From an uncultured Geobacter sp. (GTDB taxonomy: Bacteria > Desulfobacterota > Desulfuromonadia > Geobacterales > DSM-12255), in the NCBI GenBank assembly GCA_937860145.1, contig CALMBF010000195.1, positions 1-34,415 of the forward strand: a DNA stretch of 34,415 nt. The letters run 5' to 3'. Shown in pieces: positions 7,680 through 16,075 of this stretch (its first letter is position 1; every line of letters starts with the position of its first letter). Both the position numbers and the translations under genes were made by a program. Below the pieces are notes generated by a model, which was not told the origin of the DNA, ran no database searches, and was given only the letters and a program-made list of their open reading frames with translations.

Positions 7680-9107
7680 TCACATCTTCATATCATCCAT
7701 GTTCAGCGACTTCTTGGCCGGTGCTGGTTGTGCCGGTTGTGCCGGTTGAGGTGCCGTGTGCCCCTCGTGGCCGGCCGGCGCCGGCTGTCCCTTGGCCTCC
7801 GGCTTCATACCGGTATGCTGGCTGTGGTCCTGGCCACCCCCACCCTTGAGCTGGGACTCGGAATCGATCAGGTAGGCACCGGATACCGCCACCTTGTCCC
7901 CCGGATTCACCCCGGCGAGGATCTGGACCCTGTCGTCGCTCTGCTGGCCGACCTGGACGTCCCGGGGCTCGAACATCCCCGGCTGGCTCTCCACCCAGAC
8001 CACCCGGCGCGTGCCGGTGTCGATGACCGCGGTGACCGGCACGACGATGGCCGAGCCGAGGGGGACCTTGATGACGGCATTGACGAACATGTCCGGTTTG
8101 AGCTTCATGCCGGGATTGGCCATCTCAACCCGCGCCTTGACGGTCCTGGTCTTGGGGTCGAGGAAGGGGTAGATGTAGGCGATCCTGCCGGAAAAGGGCC
8201 GTCCCGGGAAGGACTGGGAGCGGATCTCCACTTGCTGGCCGACGTGGATATTGGGAAACTCGTTCTCGTAGACCTCCACCTCCACCCAGACCCGGGAGAG
8301 GTCGGCGATATTGAAGAGGACGTCGCCGGTATTGACGTACTGCCCCTGCTGCACCATCTTCTCGATGACCACCCCGGAGAGGGGAGTATAGATGGGGAGG
8401 CGGATGTTCGGCTTCCCCGCCTTCTCAAGCTCGGCTATCTGGCTCTCCTTCACGCCGAAGAGCATCAGCCGCTGCCGCGCCGAAGCCACGAGACCTTCGC
8501 CGCTGCCGGAGACGGAGGGGATGGGGGAATTTTTGAGCTGGTCGCGGCTCTTCACCGCCAGCAGGTACTCCTGCTGGGTGGCCACCAGGTCGGGGGAGTA
8601 GACCTCTGCCACGGGCCGGTCCCTGGAGACGAACGCCCCGACGGTGCTGACATGGAGACGGTCGATCCGGCCGGCTATCCAGGCGGTCACCTTGGCCTGG
8701 CGCGACTGGTCGAACTGGACGATACCGACAGCATTGATCTCCTTGTTCAGGGCGGACCGTTTCGCCTCCATCGTGGCCACATTGGCCATGACCCGCTGTG
8801 TCGGTGAGAGGGAGACATGGCCGAGCATCTCTGCCTGCTGTTTCTGCCCGGCGCTCTGAGCCCCCCCCTGCTCCCCGCCATCAACCTTCTTGATCAGCTC
8901 CATGCCGCAGATCGGGCAGGTGCCGGGCTTGTCCTTGACGATGAAGGGGTGCATGGAACAGGTGTAGAGGGTCTTCCCGGCGGAGGCTTTCCCCTCGCCG
9001 GCATGGTCGTGCCCCCGGTGCTGCCACGCATACCAGCCGCCACCCGCGAGGACGGCCAGGATCAGGATTAGTACCGGCACCAAGATTTTCATGTACGGTC
9101 TGCCCAT
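7680..9107 (-). CDS. cusB: CusB-type periplasmic adaptor with N-terminal heavy-metal-binding domain
   Basis: The 475-residue membrane-fusion protein links CusA to the outer-membrane channel. After one signal-anchor helix (about 6-28) there is a His-rich stretch (HRGHDH) and a heavy-metal-binding domain: YTCSMHP at 48-54 and TCPICGMEL at 63-71 (C50, H53, C64, C67). The adaptor core follows with the lipoyl/barrel pattern (GRIDRLHVSTVGAFV, IYTPLSGVVIEKMVQQGQYV, LFNIADLSRVWVEVEVYE). The tail is Met/Asp-rich (LNMDDMKM) after an Ala/Pro/Gln repeat, another likely metal-binding element. ATG 9107 has AAGGTG at good spacing. An internal ATG at 9092 is a less supported alternative. It is 13 nt after the TolC gene. 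Confidence 0.94.
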   Translation of the reverse strand: MGRPYMKILVPVLILILAVLAGGGWYAWQHRGHDHAGEGKASAGKTLYTCSMHPFIVKDKPGTCPICGMELIKKVDGGEQGGAQSAGQKQQAEMLGHVSLSPTQRVMANVATMEAKRSALNKEINAVGIVQFDQSRQAKVTAWIAGRIDRLHVSTVGAFVSRDRPVAEVYSPDLVATQQEYLLAVKSRDQLKNSPIPSVSGSGEGLVASARQRLMLFGVKESQIAELEKAGKPNIRLPIYTPLSGVVIEKMVQQGQYVNTGDVLFNIADLSRVWVEVEVYENEFPNIHVGQQVEIRSQSFPGRPFSGRIAYIYPFLDPKTRTVKARVEMANPGMKLKPDMFVNAVIKVPLGSAIVVPVTAVIDTGTRRVVWVESQPGMFEPRDVQVGQQSDDRVQILAGVNPGDKVAVSGAYLIDSESQLKGGGGQDHSQHTGMKPEAKGQPAPAGHEGHTAPQPAQPAQPAPAKKSLNMDDMKM

Positions 9108-9120
9108 GACGATTCACCTT

Positions 9121-10422
9121 TCACTTTCCGCTGTTCGTTGCCAACTCGGTCCCCACCGCCGCCTCCAGCTGGGCAAGCTTCATCATGTACTCGGCCTGGG
9201 AGTCGTACAGTTCCCGCTCGTAGTTGAACAGGGTAATCCGACTGTCCAGGAGGGTCAGGAAGTCCACCTTGTTCACCCGGTAGCCGATGACCGCCGATTC
9301 CAGTGACTGCTCGGCCTGGGGGATGATCCCCCCCCGGTAGAGCTCCACCAGCTTCCGGCGACGTTCCATCTGGGCCAGGCTGTCGTTGATGGTGAAGGCG
9401 ATCGTGTTCTGCAGGCCGTTCAGCTCTGCCGTGGCCATGCCGGTCTCGGCGGTCGACTCGGCGATCATGGCCCGCCGTCTTTCCGTCTGGAACGGCAGAT
9501 TGACGGTAACTCCGAGGCTGAACATGTCGTATCCCGGGTCCTTCGTCATCTCGGTGTCGACCTTTTCCTTGAACATGTACTCGAAGGAAACATTGAAGTC
9601 TGGATAGTACTCCTTCTCAGCCAAACGGTGCGCCGCCTCCCCCTTCTTCACCAGTTCACGCAGGCTCTTGACCTGTGGGCGCTGCTGCCCGGCCTGCTCC
9701 TGCAGCTGTTCGGCGGAGAGGGCGACCGGTGGGAGGCTGAAATCGGCGATGGGGCCGACCGGGGTGCTACCGGGACGGGAAAGCAGGTAATTGAGAGTAG
9801 CCTCCAGGCTCTTGCGCTGCTGGACGAGGGTGATCTGCATGTCGAGCATCCTGGACTTTTCCAGACCCGCCTTGTAGATGTCCTGCTGAACCCCCTGGCC
9901 AACGGAGTATTTGGATTCGGCAATGGTGACGAAATCATTCATGAGCTGCAGGTTTTTGGCTATGATGCCGAGCGACTTGTCCACTGCCCAGATCTGGTAA
10001 TACGCCTCCTTTACCATCCGGGCCAGCTCCAGCTTTCGCTCTTCCACGGCCCAGCGATAGGACTCGGCCTCGTATTCGGCCATTTCCTGCTTGATGCCCC
10101 GTTTTCCCCAGAAGGGGATTTGCTGTGAGATGCCGATCACCTTGGCCGACTGGGGGTCCTTGTCGAACACAAAGGGCTCACGGACAAGCATGTTCTGCAG
10201 CTTCACCATGACCATCGGATCGTCGAAGGAGCCGGCCTGCCTGGCCTTGGCAACGAACATATCCCAGCGGGCCCGGGATGACTTCAGCTCGGGATTGTTG
10301 GCCAGCGCCTTGTCAATAAGGGCGGGAAGGGTTTCACGGGGTACGGCGTCATCGGCATGGGCGATGCCTGCCAGGGTTGACAGGACGACAATGATGACGA
10401 GTTTGACAATCTGTAGGTTCAT
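9121..10422 (-). CDS. cusC: TolC-family outer-membrane channel of the cus system
   Basis: The product has 433 residues from ATG 10422, chosen over an upstream in-frame ATG because GAGG lies 7 nt before it and a signal peptide begins there (MNLQIVKLVIIVVLS..., cleaved near AHA-DDA). The body shows the repeated long helices and strand pairs of the outer-membrane efflux family: LPALIDKALANNPELKSSRA, later KEAYYQIWAVDKSLGI, and a second repeat near RREMIAE-like positions (LPFQTERRRAMIAESTAE). It forms the outer-membrane exit duct for CusBA. First gene of the cus transcript; predicted transcription start lies only about 25 nt upstream. Substrate metal is inferred from cusA type. Confidence 0.92.
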   Translation of the reverse strand: MNLQIVKLVIIVVLSTLAGIAHADDAVPRETLPALIDKALANNPELKSSRARWDMFVAKARQAGSFDDPMVMVKLQNMLVREPFVFDKDPQSAKVIGISQQIPFWGKRGIKQEMAEYEAESYRWAVEERKLELARMVKEAYYQIWAVDKSLGIIAKNLQLMNDFVTIAESKYSVGQGVQQDIYKAGLEKSRMLDMQITLVQQRKSLEATLNYLLSRPGSTPVGPIADFSLPPVALSAEQLQEQAGQQRPQVKSLRELVKKGEAAHRLAEKEYYPDFNVSFEYMFKEKVDTEMTKDPGYDMFSLGVTVNLPFQTERRRAMIAESTAETGMATAELNGLQNTIAFTINDSLAQMERRRKLVELYRGGIIPQAEQSLESAVIGYRVNKVDFLTLLDSRITLFNYERELYDSQAEYMMKLAQLEAAVGTELATNSGK

Positions 10423-10458
10423 GGTGCCCTCGCTGGTAATGCAGTACAACCATTCATT

Positions 10459-10474
10459 ACAACTGCCGTGCCAA
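10459..10474 (-). promoter_or_regulatory. Sigma-54-type -24/-12 promoter of cusCBA
   Basis: The minus strand reads TTGGCACGGCAGTTGT. The -24 element TTGGCACG matches the RpoN consensus fully, and the -12 element is TTGT in place of TTGC. The GG and GT dinucleotides are exactly 10 nt apart. The predicted start is near 10447, 25 nt before the cusC ATG. The same element (one base different in the spacer and a TTGA -12 box) is found before the HMA gene. Confidence 0.68.
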
Positions 10475-10541
10475 GAGCATATCTAATTGATTTTACAGAA
10501 GGTATGGCCGTGGTTACTTCGAACGGGGCGGTGAAGATGGA

Positions 10542-10569
10542 GAATATTCTACAGGACTGATAATTATTC
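10542..10569 (-). promoter_or_regulatory. Paired GAATATTC-type boxes upstream of cus promoter (activator site)
   Basis: A perfect GAATATTC palindrome at 10542-10549 is followed exactly 20 bp away by AATTATTC (10562-10569, 6 of 8 identical). Centres fall about 98 and 118 bp upstream of the predicted start, the usual range for sigma-54 enhancer-binding proteins. The proximal box is flanked by CATCTTC, which also flanks the proximal box of the twin site at 16642-16669. Confidence 0.55.
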
Positions 10570-10592
10570 TTCACCCCCACCGTCCCCACTCC

Positions 10593-10811
10593 TTACCTCC
10601 CCGTCCCGGAACCCTGCCGGACCAGCTTCATGCCGCAGAGCGAACAGTCAGCCGTCGGGTCGCTGCTGGTGATCCACGGGTGCATGGGGCAGGTATAGAG
10701 CTCGCCGCCCCCTTGTCCCCCTGTGTCCCCGCGCTTGCCGAAGAAAAACCATAGTGTCGCGCCGATAAGGGCACTACCACCGATTGTAACGACGATTTGC
10801 ATGATGTCCAT
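10593..10811 (-). CDS. Small membrane-anchored heavy-metal-binding protein
   Basis: This 72-residue protein consists of one N-terminal membrane helix (about 4-24), a Gly-rich linker, and a heavy-metal-binding domain with YTCPMHPW (C41, H44) and DCSLCGMKL (C56, C59). That is the same small module found in the N-terminus of the CusB protein here. It probably presents Cu(I) to or accepts it from the adjacent CopA at the membrane; this is inferred from the module and position. It starts 3 nt after the copA stop codon, so it is translated from the csoR-copA mRNA. A 9-residue Gly/Ser/Arg tail ends it. Between its stop and cusC lies only the cus control region. Confidence 0.82.
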   Translation of the reverse strand: MDIMQIVVTIGGSALIGATLWFFFGKRGDTGGQGGGELYTCPMHPWITSSDPTADCSLCGMKLVRQGSGTGR

Positions 10812-10814
10812 GGG

Positions 10815-13295
10815 TCAGCTCCTTTCCACCCTGAAGCCCCGCAGCCGCAGGGCGTTGGTCACGACGCTGACCGAGGAGAGCGCCATGGCCAGGGATGCGA
10901 TGATCGGGCTGAGCAGCCAGCCGGTCAGGGGGTAAAGCACCCCGGCCGCGATCGGTATGCCCAGGATGTTGTAGAAGAAGGCGAAGAAGAGGTTCTGCTT
11001 GATGTTGGCGATGGTCGCCCGGGAAAGGGCGATGCTGGAAATGACGCCTTGCAGGTCGCCCCGCACCAGGGTGATGTCGGCTGCTTCCATGGCGACATCC
11101 GTGCCGCTCCCCATGGCAATGCCCACGTCTGCCTGGGCAAGGGCCGGAGCATCGTTGATACCGTCACCGACCATGGCAACCACCTTCCCCTGGGACTGAA
11201 GCTTCCTGACCTCCTCGTTCTTCCCCTGGGGGAGGATTTCCGCCAGGACCCGGTCGACGCCGACCTGGCGGGCAATGGCCTCGGCGGTCCGCCGGTGGTC
11301 ACCGGTCAACATGATGACTTCCAGGCCGAGGGAGTGCAGTCTCTGTATCGCCTCCCGCGCCCCCTCCTTGACCGGGTCGGCTATGGCGATAATGCCGGCA
11401 GACACGCCATCCACCGCCACGAAGACCGGGGTCTTCCCGTCGTCCGCCAGGCGGTGGGCAGCCTCCTGGTCGACCTGCAGCCCCCGTTCAGCCATGAGCA
11501 GCGCGGTTCCGATCACGATGTTCCTGTCATCAACCACCGCTTCGATACCGTAACCGGGGACGGCATTGAACGCGCGAGCCGGAGACCCGACCACCCCCCT
11601 CTCCTTCGCCGAACGGACGATCGCCTCGCCCAGGGGGTGCTCGCTCCCCGCCTCCGCCGATGCCGCCAGGCGGAGCAGTTCCCGTTCATCAACGCCATGG
11701 GCGATGATGTCCGTCACCGTCGGTATGCCGCGGGTGATGGTGCCGGTCTTGTCGAGGACGACCGTCGTCAGCTTGTGGGCCGTCTCCAACGCCTCCCCCC
11801 CCTTGATGAGGATACCGCTCTGGGCCCCCCTTCCGGTACCGACCATGATGGCGGTCGGCGTGGCAAGCCCCAGGGCGCAGGGGCAGGCGATGATCAGCAC
11901 GGAGACGAAGGTGAGGAGCGCCATGGTGGTCCGGGTCTCGACCGGTGCCAGGTCGAACCAGAGGACAAAGGTCGCGATGGCGATACAGATGACCACCGGC
12001 ACGAAGTAGCCGGCGATGATGTCGGCCAGCTTCTGGATCGGCGCCTTGCTCCCCTGTGCTTCCTGGACCAGGCGTACGATCTGCTGCAGCACCGTATCCC
12101 TGCCGATTTTCGTGGCATTCATCCGGAACGAGCCGGTCCTGTTGAGGGTCGCGCCGATAACCGTGTCGCCGCTCTTTTTCTGCACAGGCAGCGGTTCGCC
12201 GGTGAGCATGCTCTCGTCAACGGAAGATGTGCCGTCGACCACGACGCCGTCCACCGGCACCTTTTCGCCGGGGCGGACCAGGACGAGGTCGCCGACCACC
12301 AGCTCGGCGATCGGGATATCCCGCTCGACGCCGTCACGCTCAACACGTGCCGTTTTCGGCTGCATGCCGACAAGTGCCCGGATGGCACCGCTGGTCCTGC
12401 TGCGGGCTCGGGCCTCCAGCAGGCGCCCCATGAGGATCAGGGTGACGATAATGGCCGAGACTTCGAAATAGACACCAACGGCAGCCGCACCGTGCCCGAG
12501 TCCATGGCCTGCGGTGACGGTCAGCAGGGAGGGCGCGACCGTTGCGACGATGCTGTACAGGTAGGCTGACAGGGTCCCCAGGGAGACAAGGGTATTCATG
12601 TCGGCAACCCGGTGCCGCGCGGCGGCCCACGCCCCGGTGAAAAACTCACGCCCGGCCCAGAACAGGACCGGCGTGGTGAGAACCAGCTCCAGCCAGTTCT
12701 TCCCCCTGAACTCCGCGATATCGGCGAGGGCCGGCACCAGATGGCCGGCCATGGCGAGCGCGGCCACGGGGAGAGTCAGTGCCAGGGCCGCCACGAAACG
12801 GGCCTTCTGCCGGCGGTATTCCGCTTCTCGGACCCGTGACTCCGCCTCGTGCAGCCCTTCCCCCTCGATCACGTCGTCCCTGGTGTACGGTTCGATGACA
12901 TCATACCCCAGGTCACGCACGACCTGACCCAGGGACGTCACGTCCGTTCTCTCCGGATCATACCGGACGGTGGCACGGCTCGTAGCGAAATTAACCGTGG
13001 CAGCGACAACTCCCGACGAGGCTCCGAGGGCCTTCTCGATGCGACCGGCACAGGACGCGCAGTGCATCCCCACCAGGGGAAGCTCGCAACGCTCCACCGA
13101 CCCTGCTTCCGGTGGTATCGTTTCGGGAAGTTCCGAACTGCCGACGTAGCGTGCAGGATCGGCAGTGAACTGTTGCTGACAGGCTGAGGAGCAGAAGTAA
13201 TAGGTCGTGCCTTCGTGGCTCCACGTTTCAGCCGCCGCTTCAGGGGCCACTTCCATGCCGCATACCGGGTCCCGGACTACAGCTGTTGATCTCAT
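10815..13295 (-). CDS. copA: Cu(I)-exporting P1B-type ATPase with N-terminal YHS and HMA domains
   Basis: This 826-residue ATPase pumps Cu(I) from cytoplasm to periplasm. It starts with a YHS-type metal domain ([16 protein letters not shown], about 8-52), then an HMA domain with GMHCASC at 76-82. Eight membrane helices include the CPC metal site ([15 protein letters not shown], near residue 470), with the actuator motif [10 protein letters not shown] before it and the phosphorylation site DKTGTIT near 513 after it. The hinge [18 protein letters not shown] follows. The final helix pair ends in a short basic tail. ATG 13295 has GGGGAGGA upstream. It is 17 nt after csoR and 3 nt before the small metal-binding gene. 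Control by CsoR is expected from the operators upstream of csoR. Confidence 0.96.
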   Translation of the reverse strand: MRSTAVVRDPVCGMEVAPEAAAETWSHEGTTYYFCSSACQQQFTADPARYVGSSELPETIPPEAGSVERCELPLVGMHCASCAGRIEKALGASSGVVAATVNFATSRATVRYDPERTDVTSLGQVVRDLGYDVIEPYTRDDVIEGEGLHEAESRVREAEYRRQKARFVAALALTLPVAALAMAGHLVPALADIAEFRGKNWLELVLTTPVLFWAGREFFTGAWAAARHRVADMNTLVSLGTLSAYLYSIVATVAPSLLTVTAGHGLGHGAAAVGVYFEVSAIIVTLILMGRLLEARARSRTSGAIRALVGMQPKTARVERDGVERDIPIAELVVGDLVLVRPGEKVPVDGVVVDGTSSVDESMLTGEPLPVQKKSGDTVIGATLNRTGSFRMNATKIGRDTVLQQIVRLVQEAQGSKAPIQKLADIIAGYFVPVVICIAIATFVLWFDLAPVETRTTMALLTFVSVLIIACPCALGLATPTAIMVGTGRGAQSGILIKGGEALETAHKLTTVVLDKTGTITRGIPTVTDIIAHGVDERELLRLAASAEAGSEHPLGEAIVRSAKERGVVGSPARAFNAVPGYGIEAVVDDRNIVIGTALLMAERGLQVDQEAAHRLADDGKTPVFVAVDGVSAGIIAIADPVKEGAREAIQRLHSLGLEVIMLTGDHRRTAEAIARQVGVDRVLAEILPQGKNEEVRKLQSQGKVVAMVGDGINDAPALAQADVGIAMGSGTDVAMEAADITLVRGDLQGVISSIALSRATIANIKQNLFFAFFYNILGIPIAAGVLYPLTGWLLSPIIASLAMALSSVSVVTNALRLRGFRVERS

Positions 13296-13312
13296 GATGA
13301 TCCTCCCCTCTC

Positions 13313-13603
13313 CTACTTCAGGAACCGCGACAGCACGGTCCGTACTTCGTCGACCAGTCCCTCCCGGGACATCGCCCGGGCCATTTCATGGGCAGTGGGC
13401 TCTCCCTGACCCAGGACGCACGACTCGAGATGCCTGGTCAGCAGTTCTATCCCCAGGGCATCGAGGGCCGAGCGGACCGCCGCTATCTGGTTGAGGATAT
13501 CCACGCAGTACCGCCTGTCGACAAGCATCCGCTCGATCCCCGCAACCTGCCCGCCGATGCGGCGCACCCGGGTCACCAGTTTTTTGTCAGCTGAGCTCTT
13601 CAT
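13313..13603 (-). CDS. csoR: CsoR-family copper-sensing repressor
   Basis: The repressor has 96 residues from ATG 13603, which has GGAGG 5 nt upstream; the longer open frame starts inside the operator and is not credible. The all-helical fold shows [17 protein letters not shown], the DNA-contact helix of the CsoR/RcnR family. The Cu(I) ligand set Cys-His-Cys is complete: C33 (RRYCVDIL), H58 and C62 (TRHLESC). This points to copper rather than the Ni/Co (RcnR) or formaldehyde (FrmR) members. In the apo form such tetramers bind GC-rich palindromes and release them on Cu(I) binding. First gene of csoR-copA-metal-binding protein, with two operator sites directly upstream, so it is probably autoregulated. 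Confidence 0.92.
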   Translation of the reverse strand: MKSSADKKLVTRVRRIGGQVAGIERMLVDRRYCVDILNQIAAVRSALDALGIELLTRHLESCVLGQGEPTAHEMARAMSREGLVDEVRTVLSRFLK

Positions 13604-13620
13604 TGCCACCTCCGAAAATA

Positions 13621-13670
13621 AATACCCGGTGGGGGTATACTTTGAATCAAGTATACCCCCACCGGGTATT
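13621..13670. promoter_or_regulatory. Double CsoR-type operator
   Basis: A perfect inverted repeat of two 20-bp arms with a 10-bp spacer. Each arm holds its own palindrome, ATACCC, five bases, GGGTAT, at 13622-13638 and 13653-13669. This is the G/C-tract pattern of CsoR operators. The distal site fills the -35/-10 spacer of the csoR promoter and the proximal site lies just past the start point, so binding would block transcription. Confidence 0.8.
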
Positions 13671-13678
13671 AGTGTCAA
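13650..13678 (-). promoter_or_regulatory. Sigma-70 promoter of csoR-copA
   Basis: The minus strand has TTGACA (13673-13678), a 17-bp spacer and TATACT (13650-13655), close to consensus. The predicted start is near 13643, about 40 nt before the csoR ATG. One operator lies inside the spacer. Confidence 0.82.
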
Positions 13679-13723
13679 TGCGGAGTTCCCCTTAACGTGC
13701 CGTACGGTGAGGAGCGGGAGCGA

Positions 13724-13779
13724 CCATCACCCTGCGGCTCAGGTCACCGTCACCACCATACCGTCCCGCAGGGTGATGG
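13724..13779 (-). repeat. 14-bp perfect inverted repeat across the 3' end of the ABC ATPase gene
   Basis: CCATCACCCTGCGG at 13724-13737 is repeated inverted at 13766-13779. The 28-nt loop contains the stop codon. The mRNA could form a large stem at the end of the cassette transcript. No U-run follows, so it may protect the 3' end or act in Rho-dependent ending rather than as an intrinsic terminator. Confidence 0.5.
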
Positions 13780-14413
13780 TCCGGTCGGCATGGCGCCCGT
13801 TATCCGGGTTATGGGTCACCATCACCACGGTCTGGCCGGCTTCGTTAAGTTCACGGAACAGGGCCATGACCTCGTCGCTGGTTTTCGAGTCCAGGTTGCC
13901 GGTGGGCTCGTCGGCAAGAAGGATCTGGGGCCTTTTCACGATGGCACGGGCGATTGCCACCCGCTCCTGCTCGCCGCCGGAAAGCTGGTTGGGAAGACGG
14001 TCGACCTTGGCGCCGAGCCCGACCCGTTCCAGGGCCTGACGTGCAGCGTCCTTTTTCGCCGGAGTACCCATCTTCACGATGGCCAGCGGCAGCATGACGT
14101 TCTCCAGAGCGGTCAGGTACGGTATCAGGTGAAAGGACTGGAACACGAACCCCAGTTTCTGGGCACGGAAATCGGCCAACTGTTCACCGGGGAGGTCGTA
14201 CAGTCGTACCCCGGCCATCTCCACCTCGCCGGACGTGGGATGATTCATCCCCCCCAGGACCGACAACAGGGTACTCTTGCCGGAACCGGACTGTCCCATG
14301 ATAGTGATGAACTCGCCTGCCTCGATGGCGATGTTCAACCCGCGCAGCGCTTCGACGGTCTCATCGCCGCTGGCATAATGCTTGGTAAGGTTAGCTATCC
14401 TGATCAAAGCCAT
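13739..14413 (-). CDS. ABC transporter ATPase (LolD/MacB type), metal-linked cassette
   Basis: This 224-residue ATPase has Walker A GQSGSGKST at 40-48, Q-loop FVFQSFHLIPYLTALENV, signature LSGGEQERVAIARAI, Walker B ILLADEPTGNLDS and the switch His in VMVTHNPD. It belongs to the LolD/MacB/FtsE group that works with FtsX-type permeases in extraction or mechanotransmission rather than in classic import. It pairs with the permease gene 21 nt upstream. The cassette order HMA protein, DUF2318, permease, ATPase resembles the iron-linked Campylobacter p19 locus in its DUF2318-permease-ATPase part, but lacks P19 and Ftr1. The substrate is unknown; copper is suggested by location and shared promoter. 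Confidence 0.85.
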   Translation of the reverse strand: MALIRIANLTKHYASGDETVEALRGLNIAIEAGEFITIMGQSGSGKSTLLSVLGGMNHPTSGEVEMAGVRLYDLPGEQLADFRAQKLGFVFQSFHLIPYLTALENVMLPLAIVKMGTPAKKDAARQALERVGLGAKVDRLPNQLSGGEQERVAIARAIVKRPQILLADEPTGNLDSKTSDEVMALFRELNEAGQTVVMVTHNPDNGRHADRTITLRDGMVVTVT

Positions 14414-14434
14414 ATCGTTTTTCCCACTATCCTC

Positions 14435-15595
14435 TCATAACGCTCTCAACGCTTCGGTCGGGTCCATCTTCGCCGCATGAAGTGCCGGATAGAGACTGGC
14501 AAGGATCCCCAGTGTCAGAGACAGCCCGAGCGAGCCTCCGGCCACCCAGACGTCCCAGAGCAGCTTGGCGTCCTTCGCCTCGGCCATGAACGGCAGCGCC
14601 AGCCGTGCCCCTCCCATGCCGGCGCCGTAGCCGATAAAGCCGGCGACAAGGCTCACCAGGGCAGCTTCGACAAGGATGATACGCATGATATGGCTCTTGC
14701 GGAAGCCGATGGCGCGGAAGACACCGATCTCCGTTGTCCGCTCGTTAACGCTCCCCATCATGGTGACGAAGACGATGAGGGAACCGATAAAGACCACCAC
14801 ACCGGCCATGGCGTAAGAAAAACGCTTGAACTGGTCGAGGGCCTTGAGGCGACCCTCAACCACCTGCTGGATGGCCGAGACCTTGGCGTCCGGAAGCTTT
14901 TCGGCAATCTGGGTCACCATGTCGCCGATGGGGCAGCCGGAACAGAGCGCGGCAACCTCGGCCAGAGTGATCTTCCCTTCCTTGCCGAGAATCTTCTGGG
15001 CCTTGGGGAGGGAGGAGAAGACGAGGGAGTCATCCTGTGAGCCGGTCTGATCGAGAATGCCCGCCACGGTAAACGTCTCCCCTTCCAGTTCCAACTGTTC
15101 GCCGGTACCGACGCCGAGCACTTTAGCCGCATCGGTCCCCAAAAGGAGTTCGTTGGCATTCCGGGGCGATTCACCAAAAACCTTCCACCATTGCTTCATC
15201 TTCAACTCACTGTCGAAATTGACGCCGACCAGCAGGACATCGTGGCCCTTGACCCTGATCCCGCCGAGCACTTTTGGCGAGATGGCGGAAATGTTCCTGT
15301 GATTGGCGATGGTCCTGATCCTGGCGAGGTCGCTCTCCCTGATCTCCCGCTGATCGAAGCTGACCCCCCCGAGGCTGATGCCGCCATAGTTCATGGCCAG
15401 CCCGTTGCTCAGGGGGGTCACCAGGATATTGGCGCCGAACTCGTCCATCTTCCGCTCGATATCGCCGGACATGGAACGGGTCAGGGTAACCAGGGTGACA
15501 ATCGTCGCAATACCCACCGCCAGGCCGATGGTGAGAAAGGCCATCTTGGCCTTGCGGCGGAGCAGGTTGTTGACGGAGATCGTGTGCAGCTTCAT
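14435..15595 (-). CDS. FtsX/MacB-type ABC permease with periplasmic CxxC
   Basis: The 386-residue permease has one N-terminal helix (about 18-40), a large periplasmic domain (about 41-250), and three C-terminal helices, as in MacB, LolC/E and FtsX. The conserved cytoplasmic coupling stretch NERTTEIGVFRAIGFRKSHI precedes helix 3. The periplasmic domain carries a CxxC pair, C218 and C221 (AALCSGCPIGDM), which suggests metal binding or thiol exchange with the Cys-rich DUF2318 partner (inference). Its ATG overlaps the stop of the DUF2318 gene by one base (TGATG), indicating translational coupling. The ATPase gene follows after 21 nt. Only one permease is present, so it likely forms a homodimer. 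Confidence 0.82.
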   Translation of the reverse strand: MKLHTISVNNLLRRKAKMAFLTIGLAVGIATIVTLVTLTRSMSGDIERKMDEFGANILVTPLSNGLAMNYGGISLGGVSFDQREIRESDLARIRTIANHRNISAISPKVLGGIRVKGHDVLLVGVNFDSELKMKQWWKVFGESPRNANELLLGTDAAKVLGVGTGEQLELEGETFTVAGILDQTGSQDDSLVFSSLPKAQKILGKEGKITLAEVAALCSGCPIGDMVTQIAEKLPDAKVSAIQQVVEGRLKALDQFKRFSYAMAGVVVFIGSLIVFVTMMGSVNERTTEIGVFRAIGFRKSHIMRIILVEAALVSLVAGFIGYGAGMGGARLALPFMAEAKDAKLLWDVWVAGGSLGLSLTLGILASLYPALHAAKMDPTEALRAL

Positions 15596-16059
15596 CAGAA
15601 GTACCTCACCCCGCCCTTCAGGTCATCCGTCCTGATGACGATGCTCGCACCGCTCAGCTGGTGCGGCAGATAGCCGGGATTGCAGCCACCGCTGGCATTG
15701 GGACCGAGACGGCCGATGGCGAATTTCTGGTTGCAGTTCTTGCAGTTCATCTTGTCACCCTGCTGCTCATACCCCTTTTTTGACTTGTAACAGGCATCGC
15801 AGGCGTCGAAGGCGGTCTTGTAACTGCCGTCCTGTGCCTTGACCGCGAAGAAGGCGACCTCCTTCCCACTGTCCTCGAACTTGTAAAAATGGACCTTCCC
15901 GTCAGCCAGCCTGGCAACCTGCACCGTGACCTGGCCGCCATTCGCCTTGACCTTCTCGTATTTGCCCAGCGAAAATGCATACACGGATACTGCACCGACC
16001 AGAACAACCAGGACGGCAACTGCCGCCCATACCACCTGTTTGCTACGATTCCCTGTCAT
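15595..16059 (-). CDS. DUF2318 (Fe-S-membrane-like) cysteine-rich anchored protein
   Basis: The protein has 154 residues from ATG 16059, which has AGGAG 6 nt upstream. One N-terminal anchor helix (about 9-29) is followed by a periplasmic domain. The DUF2318 signature is complete: CDAC at 87-90, CKNC at 106-109 followed by the QKFAIGRLG stretch, then GGCNPGYLPH with C126. The two CxxC pairs probably bind metal or a cofactor. In Campylobacter a DUF2318 protein sits in the p19 iron-uptake locus beside FtsX-type permeases and an ATPase, and FtrD-type proteins are related. Here it follows an HMA protein (16-nt gap) and is coupled to the permease. The role is unproven. Confidence 0.85.
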   Translation of the reverse strand: MTGNRSKQVVWAAVAVLVVLVGAVSVYAFSLGKYEKVKANGGQVTVQVARLADGKVHFYKFEDSGKEVAFFAVKAQDGSYKTAFDACDACYKSKKGYEQQGDKMNCKNCNQKFAIGRLGPNASGGCNPGYLPHQLSGASIVIRTDDLKGGVRYF

Positions 16060-16075
16060 AAGTCTCTCCTTGTCG

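Noticed and set aside
10797-12569. Long plus-strand open frame opposite copA
   Set aside because: Antisense shadow of the ATPase gene; no recognisable protein features.
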